A stretch of DNA of 64,000 nt from Cunninghamia lanceolata (Eukaryota > Streptophyta > Pinopsida > Cupressales > Cupressaceae). Where the stretch lies: assembly GCA_027924645.1 (NCBI GenBank), contig BSBN01001687.1:124001-188000 (forward strand), read 5' to 3'. This document shows, piece by piece, positions 1-12,599 of this stretch (the first letter of the stretch is position 1; each line of letters starts with the position of its first letter). The position numbers were made by a program, and so were the translations under genes. The notes beneath the pieces are model-generated. The model did no database searches and was not told the origin of the DNA. It saw nothing but the letters and a program-made list of their open reading frames with translations.

Positions 1-29
1 TTTCTGACCTTATCCCAAGAATTCTTGTT

Positions 30-1316
30 TCTCAACATTTCTAGCAGGGGTTTACTTTTATGTTGAATTCTACTTGGAGCGTTCTTATTGGCCACAAGCC
101 TTGTTTTAATCACATCACATGCATCATATTTCTAGTGAGAGTCAACAACAAATTTAAAAAGTTGTAAAATTTCATGTGCCACAGTGAATGCTTTTCTCTC
201 GAATGTGAACCCTCCACATGAAAAAGGTAAGGAAGGAAATATGCTCTTCTTTTGCTGGCTAACAAAGTGTAGTTGATCTGTACTCTCCATCTGTCGTATG
301 TATTCCAATGCAAAAATCCTCTCTATCACATGTATTGGAAGTTTGTGGGGCTTTACTCTTGATCCATAATATCTTAGGATAGTACATTCCTCCATGAAGT
401 ACTAGCCAACCAATTGTCTTTCTTTTCCCAATTGAATGCAATTTCTACAAGACTCAAACAATCTAGGCATTGGAGTATTTGTAATGGTTTGATACAATGG
501 AGCCAAAAAGTAGTCTACAAAATGATTGGAGTTCTTTTGATTATGATACATCTTTATCTTATGGGTCCATTCCAGTAGTCCATTTTTATCTTGCTGACGC
601 TAAATTTAAAGCTTGTTGTCCTGAAACATCCTAGCAAATTGTACTAGAAAAAAAATAGCACAAGTAGGTTGTGAACCTAAATGTCTTTCTGTTGGAACTA
701 GGAGTGGGAGCTTCAGTTTGACTTCATTTAATCATTAAAAACTGATCTTGCATGGATCTTGCAATGTGCTCAAGAAATTTGTATTTAGCAGATGGATTGC
801 ATTGATGGATATTGTATACCATTTCAAGGAGGCTTGCATCCACTTGACTATTATTATCCAATCCAAGGCAAAACATTAGCATGGAAATAGTATCCTAAAC
901 CCATGGTTTAAAAATATCAATTTTATAAGGAGGCTTATGATTCTGATTGAGTAGGGCACTATCCAATATTAGAGATTTGATTAAAAAAAATTATCATTTT
1001 CACTAATTGCTTCATAAGTACTAGCAAGTTTTTCTAGGTTTATGTGCACTTTTCCGCATTCTTTAGTGGTAAAACCCAACAATTTCCCAAAATATTCTCC
1101 ATTAATGGGAAGCATTACTTCCTGGCTATCTTTTATAACTATTGTTTTTCTATTTCCATCATAATTATGGGCACAGACCATGATAAATTCAGGACAAGGG
1201 AAAACCTCAGGGAACATCAGGCGTCCCAATCCCACCACCCATGGTGCAATCAACCCGCTATTTGGTGTTGGTTTTTTGGGGTCAGTTTGTACTTGACGTA
1301 CCTTATTCTCCAACAA
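30..1316 (-). pseudogene. Retroelement-associated ORF, copy D (inverted, decayed)
   Basis: Minus-strand reading frames run from about 1316 down to the left edge. The first, 1316-981, holds a block with FPEVFPCPEFIMVCAHNYDG, followed by a region ending near GKLLGFTT. Further on, around 395-300, it reads YGSRVKPHKLP and then ERIFALEYIRQM. Copy A on the plus strand has the same two blocks at the same distance, about 0.8 kb apart: LVRVVAQRYDP near 3940 and YGSKVASHILP near 4775. That makes the two homologous in my reading. Stops and frame changes separate the pieces, so it cannot make a full product. The fold resembles the putative plant transposon protein domain seen in many plant retroelement ORFs, but that assignment is from memory. 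No pol gene is seen beside it. Confidence 0.5.
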
Positions 1317-2029
1317 AAATTTGAGTGTTGAGGTAAACCTTCCAAAGAGTATAGGGTCATAAATATCATGTTATTCATCTGTAAAACCTGGGGTTTTAAG
1401 CAGTCCAACGTAGTCTATTTTATCTTTCTTTGGTTTTACCAATTTTTGGTTTGGTAGTGCTGGTAGACATGCTTGTAAACAGTAAACACTCAACTGTAAT
1501 TTCTAAACCCCAGTCCCCAAGATTGAAAAAATTGAAGTTTCAAGGAGAATAGTAATAGCAATAGTAATGGGAATGAAGTATTTCTGTATTTCACTTACAT
1601 GGAAAAGATGAATACAAAGACTGACACCGAGTGACTCTGTGGCATCGTACAATCGATATTAAAATTTCTAGTGAACTGCAATCTCCTTGAGTCCTTGACC
1701 CTCTCGCTTCCAAATAGTATCAATTAAAATTGCTAAATGCTAAGTGCCAACTATGAAGTAAAGCGAGTGAAACGTGTTACATTCTTTTATTAAAGTTATA
1801 AATTTTATTTTATTCTTGAGGAAGTTAATTTTTTTAAAAGTTATTATATTTTATTCTATTCTTCGCTTTCAGTACAAGTTTGTAGTTGTAGTTGTACTAC
1901 TACTGAGTAGTCCCACTTCAAATAAAATTTAAGGATGACATGCAAGTTTGCAGCCTGAATTACTAATTTAATACTTATATAGCACATACATCGAGCCTTG
2001 GAATTGAAAACTATCGTATAATCTCAACC
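1317..2029. other. No gene seen; leader side of copy D
   Basis: I see no convincing coding sequence here. It lies upstream of copy D, reading on the minus strand. It is AT-rich from about 1780 to 1860 and ends in the duplicated repeat at 2030. Confidence 0.4.
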
Positions 2030-2165
2030 GTTGATCTTTGTAAATCTAATGTCTCTTGATTGATTTCAGAGGTTTGAGTTCCCAAGTCTAGTGATCTGGA
2101 CTTTTGTTCCAAAATTCAACTACAACCGTCTATCTGGCATCGAAACATTCATCAAACAGTGATAC
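2030..2165. repeat. Duplicated leader repeat, first copy
   Basis: Contains ACCGTTGATCTTTGTAAATC and then a stretch ending in TTCAACTACAACCGTC and TCTGGCATCGAAACATTCAT. The same order recurs at 2395-2530. On the minus strand this reads AGATCAACGGTTGAGAT, which also occurs upstream of copy C near 40280. The repeat therefore probably belongs to the terminal or leader region of the ORF-family elements. Confidence 0.55.
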
Positions 2166-2179
2166 ATGGCGCTAAAGTC

Positions 2180-2394
2180 TAAATATAATTTAGGTTAGAT
2201 ATATTGTATGAAGTCAGGCCCACTTTGATATAGGTTAGGTATATTATATAATAATTATAATTAATATTATATAAAATATTATAATATAGGTTTAAGGTTA
2301 GATATATTATTATAATATATTATATAATAATTAGAATTATATATTTTATTATATAATAATTATATTATACTATATTAATATATATAATAATTAT
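2180..2394. repeat. AT-rich low-complexity tract
   Basis: Dominated by TATAATA/TTATAT words with several self-complementary stretches, lying between the two copies of the leader repeat. Confidence 0.7.
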
Positions 2395-2530
2395 TCATCC
2401 ATTGATCTTTGTAAATCTAACGACTCTAGATTGATTCCGGAGGTATGAGTTCGTCAATCTAGCTCTCCAGACATTTCATTCTGGAATTCAACTACAGTCA
2501 TCCATCTGGCATCAAAACATTCATGCAAGT
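2395..2530. repeat. Duplicated leader repeat, second copy
   Basis: Direct copy of 2030-2165: TTGATCTTTGTAAATCTAA, then GGAATTCAACTACAG and CATCTGGCATCAAAACATTC. It has diverged from the first copy by scattered substitutions. Confidence 0.55.
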
Positions 2531-3651
2531 GTTTTACTTATTTTCCTTAAAACCCTAAGTCTTATAGTCGAGAGTTTACTTTATGTTCTATTTTGTTGTT
2601 GACCATCTAGCCTAGGTTCCCGGTTAGCTAAGTTATAAACTTGTGTCTTTTATGTCATGAGTTAACTAGCCCCCAGGTCTTGGGTTACTTGTTCTAGCCC
2701 ATCAAGTCATATGCATTGCAAAGTCTTAGTCTTATATCCTTGTAAGGGTCTGAAAGCGCCACTTGGCAGGATATCGTAAGCTCGCACAATGCTGAAGGTG
2801 ATGTCATGTTTGCACAGTGGGGCTGTGAGATGAAGACAGGTGTCAAGGACATACATCGCGGCCTATGGTCATAATATCGATGATTCAGTTGAATGAAGGA
2901 TATGGTGCCAGGTGTTAAAGGATCGAGTAAATTAGTGGGGCCGTAGTTATTGAAGATTCGATGGTAGCACATCCTCGCAGGAGAATCTTGTCTAGGGGGA
3001 AGATTCTCCATGCTACTGTGAGATTTTGACCTGGCTAACTCCTGGAAAGAAGAATAAGGTTTGCATAATAGATGTCCACATGGAAGCCTTAGTGTGCACC
3101 CACAGAGCCAAAAGGAGGTGACCTATTTTCTACTGCACAGCTGCTAAATGATGTCACGTGGCCATGTAGGACAAAAAAGTTGAAAAGTTAGCAAGAAGGT
3201 GCGTCTAAGATGGAGTAATTTGATTGGCCACCGGACCGGCTGCTTTTCACGTAAAGGCCTAGATTTCCAAATCTGGTGGTTGATTCACGGCTGTCAATCT
3301 CACAATATGAATTTTGCATCAACAATTGGAATTTAAATTTTCTGTGTACACATATCATGAATTCGCAGTGATGGTTGAAAAGACATGCATTTATGCACTG
3401 AGCCGTAATCTGTAAGCTCGATTAAAGTTGAAGCTAAGGGTTTTTCACAATGTTTTCATAAACATGAAGAGGATTTCTGTGCAGTGAGCAATTGGACGAG
3501 AAAATAGTATGATTTCAAGATTTTGCAACTAAAACCTGTATTTTATTCTTGCCTATTGTATCTATTTGAAGGTGAATTACTGCTTGGTAGAGGATATTTT
3601 GAGCATTCTTAGAAGAGAAAACCCTAGTCTGGTGAAGTGTTATTTCAAAAA
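2531..3651. other. Leader region of copy A, no gene seen
   Basis: An open stretch of about 105 codons on the minus strand (2694-3011) has no recognisable domain and I do not call it. The last 250 bases before 3652 read like a leader, ending in GAAAACCCTAGTC and a short A-run before the ATG of copy A. A promoter or LTR boundary could not be fixed. Confidence 0.35.
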
Positions 3652-6600
3652 ATGAGTCAAACAAGTCAGCCTTCGACTTCTAAGAGGAGTCTGGATGAGG
3701 ATTTAATGAAACAGTTGCCTGGGTCTTCAAGAAGGCTAGTGAATACATACAGTCTAGGTGGGCCTAATGATAGAATGTTAGATTTGTGTTCTGGGTTCTG
3801 GGATGCTAAATTATCTGTGCATGGGTGGACTTTGTTTAAGCATTAGCATGATAGAAAGGAGTACAAAGCCCCTGTTTGTAATGCTTGGAATTTGGATGTC
3901 ACGAAGTTGATTGGCCCTAATGTATTTGTAAATCCTGACCTGGTAAGGGTTGTTGCACAAAGATATGATCCTACTTCTAAGACTATTAGGGTAGGGAATA
4001 ATAAAGTCATGATTAGTACAACAAAGGCATTCATCACAAAGGTATTTAGCCTCAACACTGTTGCAAACAAAAAGATTGATTTCAACATCCTAAAAGATGA
4101 ATACAAACGAGCTCGACATGCATATAGAGTATTCAAGTTACCTAAGCACAGAGCAAGGGGAATTGATGGAAAGTTAATTAGAATATCAGATAGTGAAGAA
4201 GAGCCTTTTGATGTTTCACAATTCATGCATTACTTTGTAAAGACTTACCACACTCTCTGCCATGTATTGGGAAGAGATGCATTGGATAAGATCCCAGTTC
4301 CTATGATGATGTTAGTTGCAAATGTACAAGATATTTCAACTACTGAAGCATTTGATTATGCAACATATATAGCAGATAAGATGCATGAGCAGTTATTGAA
4401 GATTAAGAACAATGAGTATGTTGTAGATTCAAAGGTGGAATTTAAGTGGTATTCAATTATGTGCCATATGTTTTTATATGTTGGAACAGGGATGTGGCAT
4501 CAGGCTTTGCATGTCAGAGAATTAGAATAGGATGGTACTCTTCTCCCTATCCAATTATGGACTCATTTGTTAGATATGCACTGTGAAAGTTTAGACTATC
4601 TGATTTTTGAAGAACATTTTGTGAGAAGGTTGCTAAAGTTTATGGATCCTGAAGGTGAAAGGGTTCCAAGGGATGTATTAGATTTTCTGAGACCATTTGA
4701 TACAACCCCTGAACTAGGAATTCAACATAATTGGGGAGATTGATTCCTGCACACCCACACTACTTACATTAGAGTTTATGGGAGCAAGGTTGCCTCACAT
4801 ATACTGCCAAAGTATGTGCCAAGGAGGATTGCATATTTGGAAATTATCTGGAAATTGAATGAATTAGATAAAGAATGCCTGAGATTACAGAAGAAAGGGT
4901 CATTTTTCCATATTACCACCAAGTTTTGTGACTTCTGGGCTACAAATAAAGATGCTATGCATCAAATTGATTCAGTTTTGGAAGGTTACAAGATGGGGTT
5001 TGAACACCCAAGGGTATTTGATCGAGAAAGTTTCATCAATAGGGTGAGACTTAATGTCAAAAGGCCACAATTCACCCATCAGGTCCTGTATGATGAGGAT
5101 GTAGTGAGAAACTGTGCTACCATGGAGGAAATTCATTTATTAAGGGAAAAGTAGAGAGCAGTGATGGAAGGGGAAAGAATGAGAAAAAAATTGAATTCTG
5201 CATATCCTAGGGCTTTTTGCAAAGGAAAATGACCTAATAATAAGGATTCAAAAAATTCTTGCCAATGCAGAGACTCTAATTGAAAGTGCCCCTGCAGGTG
5301 AAGAGAGACCTACATATGATCCAAGGAGTATAGTCAAGCCATATAGCAGAAGAAATGAGTCTCCTAATTCACCTCCGACCAAAAAATTGAAAATCATTGA
5401 CTTGGAGCATGAAGAAGAAATAGAGTTTGTGGACTTGGAGGAGAAAATTAATGAACAAGAACAAGAACTTCCTCAACATGTGAATTCACCTAAGAGAATA
5501 AGGCCTTATGCCTCTCCAAATAACGGGTTGGCAAGGTCACTTTATAGTGACCAGTTAGATACAGAGGACATCAGATTACTCGCTTGTGCACAATTTTTAG
5601 AAGATGATGCCTTTGTCAATACCCCTAAATTTAAGGGGTATGTGTTGAAAGTGAGAAATGAAGAATTTCAGAAGAAAGTGGAAGAAGCAAAAAGAGGAGC
5701 TGATCCTGAGAAGTATAAAGAAATAAAATAGAGGGTACTCAATGAATTGAGTCAGGATATCAGCAGGATGACCCTTAATGAAGGGAGAGATTTGGTGGAA
5801 AATAGTGGTTTGTTGTTACTTCCTCATTGGACTTTGGAAGATACAATTGCATTTGATATTGTCACAAGGATGGGCACAGATATCTTTGATGATCAGGTAG
5901 ATAAAGTACTCTTTGGTGCAGGGTTCAATCCCAAATTTGAGACCTTGGCAATATGGGCATTGGCCACAAACAATAAAAATCCAAGGATGGATTTAGGTAA
6001 ATTAACAGGAGATGTGATAATAAAAAGAGTATCAGATACTCTAGCTCCTCAAGCCACAAGCTTGAGTGTTCACACGACTCAATTTGCTAAGGCTGTCACC
6101 AATAAACTACAGAAGGACTATGATGAGCTTTAATTGAAATATGGGCAGGCAATGGCAAAATTGAATAAGTACAAGGGGAAAATGTTGTTATCACCAGGTA
6201 CTTCAATTCAGAATGTTTCAATCCCTATGGATGTTGCAGAAGCTTTCCCAACAGACAGAGAGACATTGCTCTCAGAGATTAAAGAGTTGAAGGAAGAAGT
6301 AAAAAGTTTGAAAGATGAGAAGAAGACCACTATTAAGGAAAAGGTTACAAATTTGATTAACCATAGGCTATCCAAGATTACAGCCAGGGTTGATGATACA
6401 TGAAATCTTATTCAGATTTGAGGACAGCCCAAGACAAACATGAGAAGGATAAGGAAAGCTTGAAGGACATAATTAGGGTATGGCTACCTAGGACAGGAGA
6501 AATAAGGGAAATTCATAGATGTTCAAGGTTTGCCCTTGATGCTCCAGCAGAAATAAAATTAACCCTTGACATGTTGCTTTTGTTAGAAGAGGTAGTGGCT

Positions 6601-6891
6601 TTCCAACTAAAATTGGATAAAGTTTTGAAGGAGAAAAGACAATCAATTGAGAAGATAGATAAAAAGATTATGCCAAGCATATTGGAAAATGATGGACAAA
6701 TAAAGAGTTTGGACAAATGGAAGGCTAAGTTTGAAGATATAGCCGGCCAGCTCGTATCTTCAAGTTGTGTAGATGGTGATCCAAATATGAAAATTTTAAG
6801 TTCTACACATGATAATCAACATGCATTGGAGTTGAATTTTGAGATTTTTTGTAAGGAGTCAAAAATTGTATTGGATGCTAGGTATGCAGGG
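3652..6891 (+). pseudogene. Retroelement-associated ORF, copy A, split by the Athila-like insertion
   Basis: The ATG at 3652 opens a frame that reads MSQTSQPSTSKRS and then, after an in-frame TAG at 3844, a conserved block with PDLVRVVAQRYDP, VGNNKVMIST and VFSLNTV. More stops follow at 4528, 4741 and 5152. The frame shifts between about 5230 and 5390, and again near 6400. The second half is Lys/Glu-rich and coiled-coil-like (IKELKEEVKSLKDEKK near 6270; EKRQSIEKIDKK near 6640). It ends abruptly at 6891 where the LTR begins, and the sequence after the other LTR (34685 on) should be its former continuation. Its layout of an N-terminal conserved block plus coiled-coil tail is shared with copies B, C and D. 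Function is unknown. Confidence 0.55.
6887..6891. repeat. Target-site duplication CAGGG, left copy
   Basis: CAGGG directly precedes the left LTR (TGACAGG at 6892). The same five bases follow the right LTR at 34680-34684, which marks the integration of the minus-strand Athila-like element. Confidence 0.9.
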
Positions 6892-8118
6892 TGACAGGTT
6901 GTCGTAAGGTCCTAACACTTTAGTTAAAAATGTGTCAATTATGTCAACCGGGTAGTGTCCAAAGGTTGTATGCAATAGGGGATATTTTTGGCCATCTCAC
7001 TTAGAAAGATTTTTTGAATTTTTGAAAAGTTTGAAAACAGAAATTAAACTAGAAAGCATGAAATTGTTTAAGCTAGAAAGCATTCAAATTCCTCTTCTAG
7101 AAAGCATGTAAACTATCTAAGAATCAATACTTGCAATTTAACTATGAAAATAAAACAAAGGGAAACTAACTACTAACTAAAAGTACACCTAACATCTTTT
7201 AATTAAAAACAATTTTATGATAGAGTGGATGCTCCAGAAATTTCAAGTAAATAAAATTCAGAGACCATTAACTTAAAACCACAACCTGCAGGCACACATA
7301 ATAGAGCTAAGCACAAAGTAACATTTATCTAAACATAGCATGCACAGAACATAAATGACAACATGAACAATAAAAATACTTATCTATTCTACAATCCCTT
7401 GAGTGGCCAGTTCTTGGGTGTTTCTACTATTGGTTCAAATCACATGCGGTACTTTAATAGCTTTAAAGTAAATCCCATTCACAATACTTCCATTACTTAG
7501 AATCAAATTACTCAGAACCAGACTAGTGGTATTCATTCATTCATATCATAACAATATTTCAAAATAGTACAGAGAACATAACTAAACAATATTTGGAATA
7601 TATCATAACATCTTATCCTTGTTTTGAGCAACTACGTATATACTAGACTACTGCAAAATATTCTAGATGGCAGGTAAATTCCATTAGAAAAAGTCTTAAA
7701 CAAAATTACAACTAACTGGATGTCTTTTAATTAAAACACAGTAAAGGCTTTGAGTGGAGCCGTAAAGTCTTAAGTATGATAAATAGAAAATAACATAATG
7801 CTTTAAAAGAAGTCTTCCACTATGCACGCCTAAATTTCTGGTGCCCCAACTTCCAGCACTTTGACTTCAACTACTTGAAGTCCACTCCTTTCATAGGACA
7901 TGCATAAGTCCTGCACAATTACTCAAAGTCTATACCATTATATCAACATTAGTAGCTAATTCAAATCAATTTGAGAAATAAAGATTTATACACCATTTTA
8001 TCAAAAGTAGACAATTATTACTTTTAAAAATAAATAAATTGGCATGGCTAAGGTGATTGGCTAGGACAAAAAGGGTTATATAGTCTGTTATAAAAATGAG
8101 GTTGTTTATACCTCATCA
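6892..8118 (-). repeat. 3' LTR of the Athila-like element
   Basis: Starts TGACAGG and ends CCTCATCA on the plus strand. It pairs with 33386-34679, sharing long blocks such as GGGTAGTGTCCAAAGG and CTTGAGTGG. The length is 1227 bases. It differs from its partner by scattered substitutions and lacks the expanded microsatellite found there. Confidence 0.9.
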
Positions 8119-8131
8119 CCCTCCCCTTCCT
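8119..8131 (-). other. Polypurine tract of the Athila-like element
   Basis: The minus strand reads AGGAAGGGGAGGG immediately before the 3' LTR, which is the expected site for plus-strand DNA priming. Confidence 0.8.
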
Positions 8132-8138
8132 AAGCCCG

Positions 8139-11100
8139 AGCAGATCCTCATGCTCTCTGATGAGCCCTTTGCCTCTCTGCATCTCTCTTCCTATTTAGTT
8201 CATCATATTTGGAGCTGAGATCATGCATGTCTTTTGCATCTTCATTCAAATGATCAGGGCACTTAAGAAAACCTTTGTTGAATTTTATCCTCATCTACCA
8301 TGCATATAAGTCATTAGGATCTTGCTTTGTAGTGACCAAAACTACAGGGGGTGGCTGAAGGAGCAATGGAGGTCTGTATCGCATGCCTATCCACTTGGTC
8401 TTGAGCTGCTGTAATATTTCTGTTAATGCCTCTGCTCTTTTATAAGACCATCTGATGTTGGTTGGAGAAATCATCTCCTTCCATTTGAGATACCTAGGTA
8501 GGGGAGTATACCTCTCCTCATAGGCACTCCATGCCCTATTTATCAATTATGGCCCATTAACTTTGAAATTTTCAAAACAAATCCTAATACTTTCATTCTA
8601 TTTGTTCTTCATAGCTTCATAGATTTTAACCCTTCATAATTGAGCTTTGAAGGAAAAGGGTTTTCAGTTGGGGTATCTCATTTGGAGTCCTACAATTCTC
8701 TCTGCTTGCAAATACTCCCTAGTTCTATCCTACCAATGGATTTGATTCTACATATTAGACATGAAGGCTCTGAGTTGCACCTCTCCAACAAAAAGATTAA
8801 TGAAGAAATCAATATAGTTTTCCAAAAATAGATTATGTATGAAAAATTCACATAGAAGATTTTGCTAAACAGGGGGTGCCTCTTTGAATGCTTCTACAAA
8901 CTGTTTATCATCTGGGTCATGAGGTAAATTGCAGGAGATTCTCAAAATTTTCCATCTTAATAATTACTCATTGAGAAACATGGAGTATAATCTGGATGGA
9001 TTTCTACAAGCTAATAACAATTCTCCAATCTAGCATGCATTAGTTTTAGCCTGGTAGAGTTTGTCATAGGATTCTTTCAATTACACTATTTCTTGCTTAA
9101 GTCTGGCATTTTCTACCCCTGCTTGCCTTAAGAAATAGCATCTCTCCATCCATTTGGCCAACATTGGAGGAATGTGGACTTGGAACCAGTCCATCTTAGT
9201 TGGCTCAATCTGTACTCCTTTTGATTCCATCATTGGTTTCACATTGATCTCCTGCAAATCCTACTCTAGTTCCATAGTTCTGCTCAGACCTGCATTGAGT
9301 TCAAGTTCTTGTTTTTCTTGTTTTTCCACAAATACTTTGAGAGATTGCACTAGATTATTAGTTAAACTTTTAATCTATTTATCTTTTTCAAATAAACTAA
9401 CCAAGTGCTCTTTATCCTTCCCATCAATTTGTTGCACTTGAGATTGCAACTCTCCAATGGTTTTATCCTTCTACTCCAATTGAGCCCCTAAAGCTATGAT
9501 TTCTTGATCCTTTTGCCTCAAAAGTTTAGTTTGTGTGCTTATTTTTTGTTGTTGCTTATTTATCTGCTCCTTATTTTGCTACAGTTTATCTTGTAACTAA
9601 ACAATTTATGCCTTCAATTCTTCTAATTCTATTTTTATGTGATCATATCCTTCAATTTATGCATCATTGTCAGTCACATGTTCTCTTTACTTCCAATGGA
9701 CCTTGTTCTATGTCATCGGCAACCAGGGAAGATAACTGTTCACTTAGGGGGACTGTAATAATTTCCTATGTTTCAAATGGTTGTTGTGAAGGGGTAGTTG
9801 GTTCTACAGACTCCTCCTCAACAATTATATAGTTTGGCAATTGTTCTTCTATTTCTCCTCGTCCTGTCTCAGGTGGGACAACCTCCTTTTCAGACTTAGG
9901 AGGCTTATTGCTATCTAGAGTTTGCTTTTCACTTAACTGGTTGTATTTTCACTTAACTGGGATGCTATTTTATAAGGTTGTACTACATTTGCACTTAACT
10001 GGGGTATATTTTCACATGGCTGGGCTGCATTCTCATATGATTGGGCTACAGTTTCATAATGTTTCCTATCTTGTCTTTTATTTTTAGGAATATGCGGCTG
10101 ATCACAAGCCGCAAAACAACTAAATTCTGTAGCCAATCGTTTGCTTCTCCTTAAAGGGGGAGGTCTTTGCAATTTCATCTTAGGCCTCTTTTCCTTTTTC
10201 TGGGGACGAGTATTCTCATCTTTAGAATCCCCCAAATCCACATTTTCTTGCTTTTCTTGGGTCTCTGGCACATTCTGTGGTTTAGGTCTTTCCTCAGGGT
10301 CTAAAAGGTTTGATGGATTTTTTGGCGCTCCGCCACTAGGAGCTTTTTTAGCATCTTGAGGCACAGGAGAAGGTTCTTTCAAATGTTGTGCCGCCAATTT
10401 GGATGACTCGCCTTCCTCAAAATGTCTTGAGGGTTCAGGGTTTTCGAATTTCTGAAGAAATCTCTGTCATTTTCCTTCTTATTTTCTTTTCTTCAGGAAA
10501 TGGTGTTTGCAAATTAGATAAATAAGACCATGATGTTTTAATGACCCTGACCCAATTTTGAACTTTTCTATTATATTGACCATGGAATCATTAAGGAAAG
10601 CGGGAAGGTTAACCCTTAATTGAGGGTTTTTAGCGCTATGGCACAGGTGAGTGAGTAACTAGAAGGGGTGGCCGACTATGGTGGCACATTGCCCCTCACA
10701 TGTAAAGTATTTGATGTTCCAGGCAACCGCCATTCTCCATGACTCTGCAACAGACATTCTCTGAAACCCCTTGTTCTGTCCACGAGTATTCACAACTAAC
10801 AAAGGATGAGGTTCTCCCTCCCTTATGAAAAGTTCTATCATTCTTTGATAAGAAATATTTGTAGTCGCTATTAAATTCACACCTTCATTTTTAATGCCAA
10901 ACAAGCTAGAAATGATTCGAGGGCTTACCTTAAACTTCTTGCCACGCACCATCGTCTGCCCATCCGAGAAGTTTTCTACAAATTCCTTAACTAGTTGTGT
11001 GTTATGCCCCTCAAATTTCTTCATGAACTCAAGCCACCCTATCCTTTAAAACAACTCATAAATATTACTCTGTGCCAACAATTTATTTGGGGAAGTTGGT

Positions 11101-11171
11101 TCTGATTTGCACTTAGCTCCTTCTATTATGTCTCTTTCTAGCAATTCTGCTAAGTGTTTACTAAATGTCAT
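8139..11171 (-). pseudogene. Extra ORF between integrase and 3' LTR, copy B
   Basis: The minus-strand ATG at 11171 reads MTFSKHLAELLERD, meets one stop, and continues in frame at 11024 with NTQLVKEFVENF, MVRGKKFKVSPRIISSLFGI and a WRMAVAWNIKYF stretch. This block matches my memory of the putative plant transposon protein domain. Next comes a Pro/Lys-rich basic linker (10397-9933) containing RRSKR, which could act as a nuclear localisation signal. From about 9840 to 8890 there is a long Gln/Lys/Glu-rich coiled-coil-like stretch broken by TAG and TAA stops. The last part is 8546-8295 and a tail near 8145. Its position matches the env-like ORF of Athila elements. No signal peptide or membrane segment is evident, so an envelope role is not supported here. 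Confidence 0.6.
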
Positions 11172-11780
11172 GGCAATCTAATCGTGAAAAAATGTTTCAA
11201 CAAGACTGTTATGCAGACTAAAGGAAATGCAATATTATGACCACCTATACTTTGACAATACTAATGGGACACAAATTAATTCAAGCATTTGGCTTTGCTA
11301 CATTTTAATCATTATTTTGCATGGGATAGAGTGAATGAGTTGCCACCTCTTCCAGTGAAGGTACAGTCCGCACAATTTAGTAAATTTGGAAAGGAAGGTG
11401 GAACATGCCAATTCATTTATTTTTATTCACAATAATATACCTACTTAAAATAAAAGATGTACATACCTCATGTATCGTCATCAATTTGAAAGTCACTTTG
11501 CTTATGTTGACATAATAGCATCATGGTTGATGGTGTCATTTAATTCAGATGGGATGGTGAAGGGTTGTAATCAATTTATTATGAATGAGAATGGGGTGGC
11601 TAAAAATATTTCAATTATTATGACAATGGATTATCACAATAATTTTATTTATTATGGTAAGAGATGGCAATATAGGGCATGAATTTTTGAGGTGGCGGTC
11701 ATATGGAAGAATCTAGTAATGGCAATGGGTATGTTGCTAAGGATGTCAGAGCATTTGCGAAGAAAGGAAAATCACAAAAT
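11172..11780. other. Spacer between copy B and the tandem repeat
   Basis: AT-rich, without a supported coding region. The 70-codon plus-strand frame at 11470-11682 opposes the element and has no recognisable domain. Confidence 0.4.
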
Positions 11781-12405
11781 TCTAGAGCATCACTGAAAGA
11801 TGCGCCGGAATATAGGAACAACATAGGAACAAATTCTAGAGCATCGCTGAAAGATGTATTGAAATGTAAGAACAACAAATGAACAAATTTTGAAGCATCA
11901 TTGAAAGATGCAGCCAGAATGAAGAGCGAACAAGTTCTGAAGCATCACTGAAAGATGCATCGAAATGCAAGAACAAAAAATGAACAAGTTTTAGAGCATC
12001 ACCGAAAGATGCAACTGGAATGAAGAGTGAACAAGTTCTAGAGCATCGCTAAAAGATGCGTTAGAATGCAGGAACAACAAAACAAGTTCTGGAGCATCAC
12101 TGAAAGATACAGCCAGAATGAAGAGCGAACAAGTTTTGGAGCATCGTTGAAAGATGCGTCATAATGCAGAAACAAAAAATGAACAAGTTCTGGAGCATCG
12201 TCGAAAGATGCAACTGGAATGAAGAAATAATTTCTAGAGCATCACTGAAAGATGCAGCCAAAATGAAGGAGGAATGGAACAGAATGATGCAATTTGGACT
12301 TAACACATTCTAGAACATCGCTGAAAGGTGCATTGGAATGCAGGAATAAACAAGGGAATAGAACCAATTGAATGAACAAGTTCCAGAGCATCATTGCAAG
12401 ATGTG
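11781..12405. repeat. Minisatellite, alternating 54/47-bp units inside the Athila-like element
   Basis: At least eleven units share AGCATC..TGAAAGATGC followed by GAATG and a variable tail. The AGCATC cores fall near 11787, 11841, 11895, 11942, 11996, 12043, 12093, 12141, 12194, 12239 and 12390. Steps alternate between about 54 and 47 bases, so a dimer of roughly 101 bases is the higher-order unit. It lies between integrase and copy B. Confidence 0.85.
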
Positions 12406-12599
12406 CTAAAATTTGTATTCTTTTAAAATGAAGTCCTACAAAATAGAGATAAAATTTAGACAAGTTCAAAAGAATGAAAATTCAAAAAAAATGCTTCGAA
12501 GTGATTATAAGTACATACACATGCAAGATTAGATGTTTTTTTACTCATGGTATTATACTGCCTCTGCCAAAGCAGAGTCAATACATTGAGTTTCTCCTT

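Noticed and set aside
981..1331. Plus-strand open frame of 95 codons at 1044-1331
   Set aside because: It is the complement of copy D, whose minus-strand frame has the motifs shared with copies A and C.
8139..11171. Copy B as a true envelope gene
   Set aside because: The position fits the env-like slot, but there is no signal peptide, no membrane segment and no glycoprotein-like Cys pattern; it has a basic linker and coiled coil instead.
11470..11682. Plus-strand frame of 70 codons
   Set aside because: Opposes the element's coding strand, no domain, AT-rich composition.
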